Assembly: GCF_000004075.3 (NCBI RefSeq)
Contig: NC_026657.2
Span: 5,642,001-5,706,000 of the forward strand
Origin: Cucumis sativus
Taxonomy: Eukaryota; Streptophyta; Magnoliopsida; Cucurbitales; Cucurbitaceae
DNA length: 64,000 bases
Direction of reading: 5' to 3'
Positions 1 through 10,918 of the stretch are shown piece by piece; the first letter of the stretch is position 1; each line of letters begins with the position of its first letter. The translations under genes and the position numbers were made by a program. A model generated the notes under the pieces. That model ran no database searches. It saw only the letters and a list, made by a program, of their open reading frames with translations, and was not told the origin of the DNA.

Positions 1-1590
1 TATTAGAAGAATAATTGTTTCACGTTTAAGAAGTGCTCCAAATATGGTATAAACCAAGTCTATGTACTACAAAAAAGATTTTGGCTTAGCTTTTAGCAAC
101 AAAATGTTATCGATACTAAATATGCTTTTTCAATTTAAAAACTTTTAGTGGTGAAAATATTTTATCGCATGTGGTCATCACTAAACCTAAGTTAGTGAAA
201 GGTTTTTGTAACGTTTTATTAAGAAAATTGAGGCAATCTATAATGACTTCTTGAAACGGATTCATGTTTGTTGCAATGAGACATAAAAAGTCTTAATATG
301 CAACGTGTCTTGAGAATGTGACAAGACGTGCAACATTCATGAAGAAGTCACAAATTGCAATGTTTTATTCTATGTTGTATTACGTGACATTATATTTTTT
401 ATTTTGACACAATAATGTTTTGATGTTTTGAGTTGTTGTCGCAAAATTGAATAGTATTTTCATATATGTTTGAGAATGTTTTCAACCTTATTCATACTAT
501 CAAACACTCGTCCTCAAGATGGTCCGAGATCTTCTAAGTCTTACTTCTCTTCTTCTAATCTTGGTCAAACTTGGCTCCGAGATTGTCCGAGAACTCACTA
601 CAATTCTCTCTTTTTTTCAAATCTTTGTCCAACAAGCACCGAGTCGTTTGTCCTGAGATTTCACTTTTGTCCTCAACCTTGCCCGGGATTCCACTTGACT
701 ACCTGAGATCCTTTACATAAAACCCTTCCATCCTTCATCTCGATCTGCCATAGCCTTGAGATCAACCTTCTAGCCTAACACGGGTTTTACAATTTGGGAA
801 ATTTTAGGGATTTTTTTGTTTTTCTCACTTTATTTCGACTACCGAAGCTCCATCTTACCACCCCTCGCACTTAGTTCACTTTGCCACTATCACTCATGTA
901 GATTCGATTAATGTCGAGTCTTAAAAAAAAAAAAGTAATAGAAGAAAAAAGAAATTAAATATTCTTCTCTTTATTCCTTCTCTCCAAATTTTTTATTATC
1001 TCTCCAATACCTCTATCATTTTTCCCTAACAAATCTCCCAAAATCTCTCCCCCATCCCTTTTAGAATTTCTCAACTATTCTCTCTATCCTACTCCTTTCT
1101 TAATCCATCAAATATGTGTTCTCTTTCCACTTATCTATATTTCCCCAATTCCCAATAAACCTCTTTCCCTTTATTAATTTCTTCTCTCTCTCATATTTAA
1201 AAAAAAAAAAATCAATCCCATCCACTTTCATCTCTTTTTTATTTTCTCCACCGTTTTGGTTGGTTTAGTTAAGTTTAAGTAGACCAATTTAATTTGGGTT
1301 GGTTTAAGTCGACCAATTTAATCTGGTATTTTAAGATTGATTCAAGATCACTTTAAATTCGTTCGATATATTATTTTTGGCTCGGTCCAACTCAAATCTG
1401 AATTCAATCAAATATATTTAGATCAATCAACCCAAACCCATTCCCCCATTTCTTTCAAGATGTTCTTTCCTTAAAATTATTATTCCCTATTTTAATATGG
1501 TTTTCCTTGTCTTAAAGATTTTCTTCTCAAATGTCTTGTTTATTCCTTTATTGTCCAAGATGGATGTGATGAATATCTACACTCCATCAT
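1..1590. other. Intergenic DNA without recognisable gene
   Basis: No coding region is supported here. Open frames are short and show no recognisable domain. Positions 900-1250 are strongly pyrimidine-rich on the plus strand, with many CTCTCC-like runs. Positions 1258-1440 carry GGTTGG/CCAACC-type words that may be the worn remains of a small transposon. The 3' part (about 1500-1598) reads like the end of a copia internal region because it leads into an LTR-like sequence. Confidence 0.5.
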
Positions 1591-1784
1591 GTGGGAGAGT
1601 ATTAGAATATTTAATGTATTAGCTAGGATGTGAAATGTATTGTTAAGTATTGTTTATTTTATGTTGGGTTTTGAAATTTCTCTATTTAAAGTCTCTCTGC
1701 TGTAATATTAAAAAAGAATATTGAATTCTCTCCATTTTTCTCTCTAGCTTGATAGTTACATATTTTTATCAAATCATAAAAAAA
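1591..1784 (+). mobile_element. Ty1-copia 3' LTR remnant
   Basis: The purine-rich stretch GTGGGAGAGT just before TATTAGAATATTTAATG looks like a polypurine tract followed by the start of a copia LTR. A pyrimidine-rich stretch near 1720-1745 and an end near TATTTTTATCA fit a short LTR of about 180 bp. No partner LTR or internal coding region was recognised upstream. The boundaries are estimates from resemblance to plant copia LTRs; the first bases (TATTAG instead of TGTTAG) are degenerate. Confidence 0.45.
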
Positions 1785-2369
1785 AAAAAATCTTATGGTA
1801 GAGACTGTTTATGAGTATTTTATCGAATTATAGTGATCATTGATGAAGTTTTATCGAATCATGATGTCTTTTAGTGCATGTGTCGCACATAATTTGATTG
1901 AATTAAATTGATCATTATTGTTTGTGTTTAGAGGACAATATTTTGTTAACTTTGTAATAATAATATGTATTTGAGGCGTAGAGTTGGATTAAGTTATTGC
2001 CATCTGGTTTTTTTTATCTCTCCAATACCTCTATCATCAAAATTGCTCAATGGCGTATGTCGCTGGAATGTGGTAGCGGTAAATGTCGACAGTGACTGTG
2101 GCGGTGGCTAAGGGGTAGGCATTATATTGAAAACATTAGAGGGAGAGAGTTGAGTTGAAAAAAATAACCATCTTAACACTATCAATATATAACGTTGGTG
2201 GACCAAAACTTGATTCAATAATTTTTACAAACATAACCAGTTCCTGTTGGTGAGCCAAACAATCTCAATCCTAACTTTTAAAACTATAGTACTAAATTTT
2301 AATATAATACCAAAATTTTAACTTAGACAAGTACACATGATCTAGTATGAATGTTTTAAGTATTTTTAA
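1785..2369. other. Intergenic DNA, nothing recognised
   Basis: AT-rich sequence with no gene. It contains a short G-rich patch (2040-2140) but no domain, RNA gene or clear repeat boundary. Confidence 0.4.
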
Positions 2370-3145
2370 AATGTTAGTTTTCATAAATATAACAAACAAT
2401 AAAAATATTTACGGCTCAGGTAACAAAATGAAAAAGTCCATATCTCACATATGCTCTTCATTTTCATCGTTTTTCTTATCTTCCTCTTTTGCGATTTTTT
2501 TTTCTCTTCGTCATCTTTCTTCTCTTCTTCTGTCATTTTTCTTTCTTCTTCTACCATTTTTCTTTTTCTTTTTTTTCAAATTATTATTTGGTACAAGATC
2601 ATGTATCAAATATAAAATGACTATTTATTCAATTTTTTTCAAATTATTGATTGTTTAAACGATCATATACAAAAGAAATAGCTAAAAATCTAAACGATCG
2701 TGTACCAAATAATCATTAAAAATAGTTTAGATTTTGGTAGCCAAATTTTAACGATCTAGTGTACCAAATATAAACGATCTAGTGTACCAAATATAAACGA
2801 TCTTGTACCAAGTCTAAACGATTTTGTATCAAATTTTTTTTGAAAAAAATCGTTTAGATTTGGCTACCCAAATTTAAACGATTACCAAATAATAGTCAAA
2901 TCTAAACAATTATATATCAAAGAATCATGATAAAAAAAATTATTTAGATTTGGATCCAAATCTTGGATCAAATCTAAACAATCATTTTTCAAATATATTA
3001 TATGTTAGATGTCAATTAATTTTGGGATATTTTTGGTATTTTTCAATGTAGGTCTGTAGGTTTTTTTCGTTTTTTAAATATTGGATAGTGTGTAAATTTT
3101 GTAGCACTTTGTTATATTTTTTTAAAAGACCCCTCTCAAATATTA
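2370..3145. mobile_element. Mutator-like non-autonomous repeat, unit A
   Basis: The left edge (2378-2397, TTTTCATAAATATAACAAAC) is an exact reverse complement of 5705-5724. The same word recurs at 3289 in unit B. Inside are a pyrimidine-rich stretch (2455-2580) and many copies of a short motif of the form AACGATC...GTACCAAAT, including a near-perfect 23-bp tandem repeat at about 2750-2815. The right part (2990-3140) is homologous to the right part of unit B. No transposase is present. Long terminal inverted repeats with a repeat-filled centre suggest a Mutator-like non-autonomous element; target duplications were not resolved. Confidence 0.5.
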
Positions 3146-3458
3146 TTTCGTTGGTCTATAATGCATGCAATAATTGTATAAGTTTGTCAAATTAAATTCT
3201 TAACAAATTATATTGTAACTTTTCTTAACTTTTGGTTGGTAAACATATTATCTAAACTTAAATAGAAAACTAAAATGATATTGGTTAATTTTCATAAATA
3301 TAATAAATCGAAAAATATTTACCGTTTGTATAACAAAATAAAAATTCGTTAAGTTTGTCATTTTTTTAAAAAATATTCTAGGTATGTCTTTCATTTTCGT
3401 TGTCTTTCTTCTCTTCTTCTTCTACGATTTTTTTTTCTTTCCATCATTTTTTTCTCTT

Positions 3459-3462
<4 letters not shown>

Positions 3463-3513
<51 letters not shown>
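3463..3513. repeat. (TA)n microsatellite, about 25 units
   Basis: Uninterrupted alternating TA for about 51 bases inside unit B. Unit A has no comparable run at the same point, so the expansion arose after the units diverged. Confidence 0.95.
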
Positions 3514-3515
<2 letters not shown>

Positions 3516-3893
3516 AACTGTTATTTTGTTGTTCCAAATATAAAAGATCGTAAAAAAATTGTTGAAATATTGGATAACCAAATCTAAAGGATCGTTAACC
3601 AATCAAATCTAAGTAATTGTGTTCCAAATATAAACAATCATGTAGCAAATCTAAATGATTGTTTTTCAAATATAAACGAGTACCAAAAAATCTTGAAAAA
3701 ATCATTGAGATTTGGCAATCCAAATTTAAATGATCAATGTTAACGATCGTGTAACAAAAAAAAATTGTGCAAAAAATTGTTTAGGTTTAGATTTGATAGT
3801 TTAGATTTTAGAAGCCAAATCTAAATGTTCATGTAGGAAAGAATAGCTAAATCTAAACGATCGTTTTCCAAATATATTACTGGCACTAGATGT

Positions 3894-4544
3894 TAGGGTG
3901 AAATCGGGTTGAGTTGGGAGACATTCTCAACCCAACCCATATTTTCACGTTATTTGGGTACGCAACCCGAATTTAGTTTCCAACCCAACCTGTAAAATAT
4001 GGGTTGGGTTTTCGAGTTGTATAGGTATTTTTTCTTCTTTCGTTTCTAGTTACATTCAAATCAGGTTGTATAGGTTTGTTACATTTAAATTTCAAATATA
4101 CATAATTCAAAATTTCATACAATAAATTCAAGCTACGACAAACACAAATAAATTCAAAGTTCTTAAAATACATAAATCCAAAAATTACCCATAAATGTTC
4201 ATGAAGTTCATTTTTAATAATAAATGAATAATAAAGTTCAAGATACACCACAATCTAAACCTAAAAGAATAAGAAACCTTATTGTTTTTTATTAAATAAT
4301 ATATTATTATTATTATTTATATATATATTATATTAATTCGGGTTGGGTTGGGTTGAACTGAATTTCTCAACCCTCAAACCCAACACTCAACCCAACCTGA
4401 AACAAATAAAAAAAAAAATTAACCCAACCCAACCTATATTTTAATCTAACTCAACCTATATTTTAATGTAACCCAACCCAACCCTTATAATATGGGTTGG
4501 ATAGTCCGAGTTATTCGGGTTCAACCCATATTCTTGCAGCCCTA
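3894..4544. mobile_element. hAT-type non-autonomous element (651 bp) with 8-bp target duplication
   Basis: The host word CTAGATGT occurs on both sides (3886-3893 and 4545-4552), the 8-bp duplication typical of hAT transposons. The ends are imperfect inverted repeats: TAGGGTGAAATCGGGTTGAG on the left and, read inward from the right, TAGGGCTGCAAGAATATGGG. The subterminal regions are full of GGTTGGGTT/AACCCAACC words in both orientations, as expected for multiple transposase-binding sites. No transposase frame is present, so mobility would have depended on an autonomous relative. The exact duplication makes both boundaries secure. Confidence 0.85.
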
Positions 4545-4762
4545 CTAGATGTCAATTAATCGAAGTATTTTTTAAAAATTTTATTGTGGGCTTGTGGGTT
4601 TTTTCCGTTTTCAAAATTATTTGATACGGTGTAAATATTTTGTCGTTTTGTTATATTTTTTAAAAGACCTCTTTTAAATATTCCATATCCGGTCAATTAT
4701 TCAAACACATGTATTTTACTAACCCCACATTAATTATTTTGTATATTACATTTAATTTAGGA

Positions 4763-5724
4763 GTTTTCTAACAAATATAACAAAGCAAAACAATATTTAC
4801 AGAACAATTTAAAACAAAAAAAGTCCACATGTCAACAAAAGAAAATACTAAAAATGTCTCCGGCCACTTGCGCGCGTAATATATTTGGTATACGATCTTG
4901 TACCAAGTTCGTTTAAATTTGGCTACACAATCATTTAGATTTGGATACTATTTTTTTTCTCAAAATTCTTTGGTACACGATGGCTTAGATTTGGCTACAC
5001 GATCGTTTAGATTTGGTCGTAAACGATTTTTTTTCAAGATTCTTTGTTACATGATCGTTTAGATTTGGCTACACGATCGTTTAGATTTGGTCGTAAACGA
5101 TTTTCTTTCAAGATTCTTTGATACATGATCATTTAGATTTGACTACACAATCGTTTAGATTTGGCTACAGGATCGTTTAGATTTGTGGTACACAATCGTT
5201 TAGATTATTTGGTATCCAAATTTTTAACAATCTTTTCAAGATTTTTGGTACATGATCATTTAGATTTGGCTACACGATAGCTAAAAAATTTTTTTTCAAG
5301 ATTCTTTGGTATACGATCGTCTAAATTTGAGTATTTTATATTTGGTACACGATCTAAATGATTGTGTACTAAATCTACACAACCATGTTTTGAGCTCCAT
5401 CGATTTTTCTTTCAAAATCTTTTATATTTGGTACATATCTTGTATTAAATAACACTTTGAAAAAAATAATACAAGATTTAATGATTGATTGAAAAAAGTA
5501 TCATTATTTTCAAAAAAGAATATAAAAGAAAATTTTCAAAAGAAGAAGAAGAGAAGAAAGACGATTGAAAGAAAGAAAAAGATCGCAAAAAATGAAGATA
5601 AGAAAAGTGATGAAAATGAAGGGCACATCTGAAATATTTTTAAAAAAAATGGCCAAGTTCATGGATTTTTTGATTTTGTTACATATGTCATAAATATTTG
5701 GTGGGTTTGTTATATTTATGAAAA
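4763..5724. mobile_element. Mutator-like non-autonomous repeat, unit C
   Basis: The left end (4763-4830, with GTTTTCTAACAAATATAAC and later AAAAAGTCCA) and the right end (5661-5724) are inverted copies of one terminal sequence. The right end is the better preserved and matches unit A's left end perfectly over 20 bases. The interior is an array of CGATCGTTTAGATTTGG-type words, including a 74-bp tandem repeat, followed by a purine-rich stretch (5500-5610) that mirrors the pyrimidine-rich stretches of units A and B. No coding region is present. Confidence 0.5.
4987..5134. repeat. Two tandem 74-bp units inside unit C
   Basis: Units begin with AGATTTGGCTACACGATCG at 4987 and 5061 and differ at only a few positions. 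A decayed third unit starts at 5135. Each unit itself contains two copies of the shorter CGATCGTTTAGATTTGG motif. Confidence 0.85.
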
Positions 5725-6700
5725 TTAATCTTTAATTAAATTCAAATACATTAGAAGAATTATTGCTTTTAAGATAAAAAGTCATGTAAATACAATCGAG
5801 CTTAGCTTACTTACGTAAGTTTAAATACTTAATACTATAGTATATATTGACGATTTAAATTAACTCTAATGTTATCAATCAGATTCATCAATGAGATGAA
5901 CTCTCACTCAAATATAAAAAATTAAGTCCAATTGTTGAAAAGATTAACGTCTAATAATTAACTAAACTGTTCACCTAATGTCCATCTCATTCTTTATTAA
6001 ACATTATCTCTAATAAAGTAAAAATTCTATAATTTATAATGAAACTTTACCTAATGTTCATCATTGCTCAACAGAAGCTTGTAGGTTGTTTGTCTTGGTG
6101 AGGAAATTTCTCCTTTGGTTGGTTGGGTATCATTGCTTATTGCTTATTGCACTCCACCTATTAGGCTTTTATTGCCATCATATGTTATATTTAAATATTC
6201 AATGTAAATAAGTCCATGGGCAAAAAAACAAAAAAACTAATTACTTTTATGCATTCCATTCTATCAACTTTTGACACTTCGCTTCAATATAATTTAATTT
6301 CAAGAATTATATTAGAGGAACTAAACAAACAGTAGACTAAGCATGCTATGATGCAGAGAAAGAGAGGGTTACCTTTGCTTTTCTTTAAACTTCTGCTATT
6401 CTCTTGGCAAGGAAAGGTTTGTGGGATTACTTTTCTTTTTCAGAGAACAGTTCTCAATTTTTACTTGAGAGAAAAAAAATAAGAGAAAAGATAGATAGTT
6501 TAACCTCACGTCGTTAAGATTTGCAAGTCCTTGAGTTACAGGTGAGGAGGTAGACAAATGTGGTCTTGCTGATATCTTTAGTCGAACATGGTGAGATGAA
6601 GTGAAGTGAGAAATAATAAATTATTGAATGATGGAACAGTGTTTTATTTAAATCCAACGATTTAAAATTTTTTATTTAATTATATTTGACTATTTTTGTC
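5725..6700. other. Intergenic DNA, nothing recognised
   Basis: AT-rich sequence with no open frame resembling a protein, no RNA gene and no clear repeat edge. Confidence 0.4.
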
Positions 6701-6719
6701 GGTTGAACCATTACATATC

Positions 6720-7250
6720 AAGATTTTGACAATTGATAGATCCAGGTTTTGATCGTTTTATCATCACAAAATAAGCCCCTATATAAGGGCTCTCCCACAA
6801 TTTGTTTTCAATATGAAAAAAACGATTCTTCTACTTTTTGTAATTTATTCTTTTGTCCACATTCTCTTTTTAAAAATATAGTTTTTTTTATTTTCCACAT
6901 CTTTTTAAAAATAAAGTTGTGTTTCTTTTCCCAAGCACAATTAGAAAGATGTTAATATTCCAATCGGATTCATGTATATCCGATTGTGTATGGGCTATTT
7001 TATCTTACAGACGCTTTGAGAATTTTTGAACTACTCGCACACTCGACAAGCAACGAAACGTCTTAAGGAGAGTGAGTTTTTGTTTTACAAGTTTTGTTTG
7101 GAGCAACTGATTTCTCTCTTTTGTTTCTGTGGCTATGTAGTTATTCTAGAATTTCATATTGTATTTTGTGTTCATCTTATGTTTGAGTGTGATTGTTTCA
7201 ACTATTTTAAGACATTTTAATTCCACCAATGTTTGTGGCAGTCGTTACTG
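6720..7250 (+). mobile_element. Possible LTR-like promoter region
   Basis: CCCTATATAAGGGCTCTCCC at 6778-6797 looks like a TATA box followed by a start region, as in plant LTRs. The short frames here do not resemble genes. No matching second LTR, primer-binding site or edges could be assigned, so this is only a guess at an old solo LTR. Confidence 0.2.
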
Positions 7251-7994
7251 TGAGACTCTGATCGCGATCTACCTTTACGCGATAAGACTCCATGCGGCGT
7301 AGATAGCCTATGCGATAAGAAGTACTGTGTGATGAGAAAAAGACTACGCGGGAACTCTTGTTGCGATACAAGAGCCTACTTCACCAGGAAGTAATGATGT
7401 CGTTCTCATGTAAGAAAGTCAGCAATTGATTTGACCTTGCTGTCCAATTCGAATCTAGGATAAGGATATGGCAGAGACACCTCACATTCTAATATTAGAC
7501 CACTTCTCACCACCAGCAAAAGTAATCATTCCAGCATGAAAAACATCACCGAAAAAGTTTATAAATAGATTGATTTTGATCTTTTTGAGGCTACTTTTAC
7601 CTTGAGCTTACATAATAGAAATTAGAGAGAACTTCCAAGGTCTTTCAGAGATTCTAAATCAAGTCTGAACTCGGTCAAAAGATGCAAGGAGCTCATGGTA
7701 GCAACTCATGTGACCGTGAGTGGTTCTTCTTATAAAATGTTTTCTCCAATAAAAAGAAATTCTAAAATGTGTTTTAATCTTTACTATGTTTCTACTAAAA
7801 CTATTAAAGACATTATTTCTTTTATGCTTCCCAAATCTTAATATACGTATGATTTAGAGATGAAGTGGACTTTCATATGAACTAGAATGATACAATACGA
7901 TGATGTATAGTTAATAAATGCATAAATTTTGATATAAACTTATAGTGATGAATTGAGATGATCTTTTGTACCCTATGCTATGTGAATGTCTCAT
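7251..7994. other. Probable retrotransposon-derived non-coding DNA
   Basis: Richer in GC than its surroundings at 7250-7400, with repeated GCGAT/GCGATAAG words (CGCGATAAG, TGCGATAAG). No protein was recognised. It leads directly into the 33-bp tandem array, so it may belong to the same decayed LTR or element. Confidence 0.25.
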
Positions 7995-8192
7995 ACTTGT
8001 TGTGTGATCTGGTATGAGATGTCTTATCCTTGCTGTGTGATCTGGGACAAGATGCTCTATTCTTGTTGTGTGCTGTGAAATAGAATGTTTTATTCATATT
8101 GTGTGATCTTGAATAAGATTCCTCATACTTGCTGTGTGATTTGGTATGACATGCCCCTTGATCGCTGTGTGATTTGGTATGGGAAGATGTGT
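7995..8192. repeat. Six tandem 33-bp units
   Basis: Units start at 7995, 8028, 8061, 8094, 8127 and 8160 with exact 33-base spacing. The conserved core is CTTGCTGTGTGATCTGG; the rest of the unit varies. No long open frame spans the array, so the multiple-of-three period does not reflect a protein repeat. Similar short arrays are found inside LTRs of plant retrotransposons. Confidence 0.9.
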
Positions 8193-8851
8193 ATCAAGTA
8201 AAGGAGTTGATGAAACTTGCTAAATGCGTTGAGATTACTCTATATAGCTACAACTTGACAAAAGAGTGTGGTAAACGCCTGAGCTTAGAAAAAGGTACAA
8301 AGATGTGATCAAACATGCAAAGTAACTTTCGAAAAGACTATATTATGTGAAACACGTACTATGCGATATGATGCATGATAAATGAAAAGAAGTGATTATT
8401 CTCTCAGATTTATGAATTGTTGTTAAAATTGAAATGTTGAAAAATGTTCAACGCCGTGAATGAGTGTTTTAAACTCAAATATATAATGATTAACTTATAT
8501 ATTATTTACATCGCTTGATTTGGCAAAATGTACCTTTTTGAATGTCTGTTGTTGACATTGCTATAACCTCCTGCTTCTTTGATGCCCATGAAACTGCTTC
8601 ATAACCAATATTAAATACATACCTAAAAGTACTTTTGAAATCATCAATGTTTCCTTCTCAATCACTATCATTGTAGCCAACAAGAACATCATCCACATTC
8701 TTTTTATAGTGCGTTCCATGATCAACAGTTCCAAGAATATATTTAAGAACTCTCTTTCCAGCTTTCCAATGACTTCTCGTTGGTGATACCATAAATCTAC
8801 TCAATAAACTGACTAAGAACATAAGATCAGTTCTAGTTGTAGTTAAGTAAA

Positions 8852-9079
8852 TTAAATTTCCAACAAGACTCTATAAATAGCGGCATAAAAAACTTCACTA
8901 GCATCACGCTTGTTTAACTTTGAACCAAGTTCCACAGGAGTACTAGCAGGATAAGCATTCTTCATTTTGAACTTGATCAATAAATCTTTTGCATACTTCT
9001 TTTGGCAAATTGCAATCTCATTTTCACCTCGTTTAACTTCAATACCAAGAAAGTAATGAAGTAAACCTATATCATTCAT
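8852..9079 (-). pseudogene. Copia reverse transcriptase fragment
   Basis: An open stretch of 75 residues with LHYFLGIEVKR and KYAKDLLIKFKMKNA, typical of the copia reverse-transcriptase C-terminal region. The neighbouring minus-strand sequence up to about 9720 continues the domain in other frames, including WKIIYRTK-like and KYKAELVIKGYKQ words, so it is broken by frameshifts and stops. It is part of the larger copia relic and not a functional gene. Confidence 0.8.
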
Positions 9080-9804
9080 CTCAAAAAAAAATTCATGCTC
9101 TCTTTGAATTTCTCAATCATCATGTTTGAAGTTCCTGTAAAGATTAAATCATCAACATATAGACAAATTATCAAGAAATTACCATTTCATCTTCTTTGGT
9201 GTAGAGAGCATGTTCATATGGACATCTTCTGAAACCATCCTTTAAGAAAAAATTGTCGATACGATTGTACTAGGCTCTTAGTGCTTGTTTTAGCCCATAC
9301 AATGCTTTCTTCAATCGACACACCTTATTTTCTTCTCAAATCTTGACATAATTATAGGGTTGCTCAACATATATTTCTCACCCTAAATACCCGTTTAGAA
9401 ATGTTGACTTGATATCTATTTGATGAACTTTTTCAGTCATTTTTTACTATAAGGGCTAACAATAAACGAACAGTCTCCAAGTGAGTTACAAGTGCAAAAA
9501 CTTCATAATCCACACCAAACTTTTGTTTGTAACCTTTTATGACGAGTTCGGCCTTGTATTTCTCCAGTTCTCCATTTTGCTTCAGCTTTGTTCTATAAAT
9601 AATCCATTTGACTCCAAGAACTTTTTTATTTTCTGGTAATTTGACTAACTCTCATGTCTCATTTCTTCTTATTGCATTAATCTCTTGATTTATTGCAACT
9701 TTCTATGTTTCATCATGAATTGCTTCTTCAAAGTATATAGGATCAACATTACAAATAAAGTAAAATGAACATGTTCATCATTTAATATCCTTCTTGAAGT
9801 ATTA

Positions 9805-10107
9805 TCATCTCTTGAATGATATTTCTTCTCTTCCTTGGAGTAGTTTCTTATCACTTGTAGAGTGTGATGAAGAAGGTGAAGTCAATGGTTGAGTCTCTTC
9901 AAGCTCCAAGTCTCGAGCATCTTCTTTGTCATCCATGTCAACAAGTAATGGATTCTGGTCTACATTTGGTGCATCCCATTGCCAGAATTTTGCTTCATCA
10001 AACTTAACATCCCAACTAATAATAACTTTTTTACTTAGGGTTGTATAATCTGTAAGCCTTGGAGTTCTCCGTGTACGCAACAAAAATGTATTTTCTTGAT
10101 TTATCAT
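9805..10107 (-). pseudogene. Copia integrase C-terminal / RT-leading fragment
   Basis: The frame carries KKVIISWDVKFDEAKFWQWD, the conserved segment found between copia integrase and reverse transcriptase. Continuing upstream on the minus strand, out of this frame, the DNA encodes SHTSDEK and SHLRVFEG. The frame then stops at the nested LTR edge (10177). Confidence 0.8.
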
Positions 10108-10918
10108 CTAGCTTACCTTTTTTCTCATCTGAAGTATGAGAGTAAACAATGCCCTCAAACACTCTTAGATGACTAATGTTGTGATTTATGTTCTAAAACT
10201 CATAGATAGTGAATATAATTCATTGATTGCTATTAATTAATAAAATGTTATTATTATTATTTCAATATGCTTTATTGATTATATTATTAGCTTTGTCATA
10301 ATAACATAAATCTAATAAACTAATATCTTAAGTTTTTTTATGGGTCTTGAACATTATGTAGAGACATACAGGGATCAATGTTTGAGATCAACTTTAAGGG
10401 TTTATAGTATAGGAATAAGGTTGGGTACCTTATCCTGGTAGCACTATGGATACAACTCACTTTGTATTTAATACAAATGCAATGATCCAACGTGTTCGTG
10501 TAGGTGACATGCGAGTGAGAGTATCATATGCAATAAGTTTGCATAAAATCAGACCATGAAATATTAACCACTAGATGTAACTCTGTTAACTAGTTGAGTT
10601 TCTATTTCATTGGGATGACTCACGTAACTTAGTCTTAAACCTGAGTGTATTATAAACTCTTCTTCGCGATGGATTGTCCTTTGATTTGTATGGGTGAGAG
10701 TGGTCAGATTGTCGACTCAATATGCTTGTCATTTTGGAGACAAGACCAAGTGTGGAGCTGAGAACATAATCACACAAGATGGAATTCACTCATTTCCGAC
10801 TTTAGGGTAATATATGAGTTTTTCCTTAAATGGTGCCTACGAGACTTAGCTTGAACAAAGGGCTCTACCCTTTCTATGGCATGAGAGGAGTTTGTCCAGC
10901 TGTGTTACGAACACTCAG

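Larger units (their letters stand above)
3285..4690. mobile_element. Mutator-like non-autonomous repeat, unit B, split by a hAT element
   Basis: This is a direct-orientation relative of unit A. It has the same left edge (3289-3308), the same pyrimidine-rich stretch followed here by a long TA run, the same AACGATC/CCAAAT motif field, and a right part at 4545-4690 that aligns with 2990-3140. A 651-bp element (3894-4544) interrupts it and duplicates the host word CTAGATGT. Removing that element restores continuity with unit A, where AGATGTCAATTAAT is uninterrupted. No coding capacity is seen. Confidence 0.5.
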
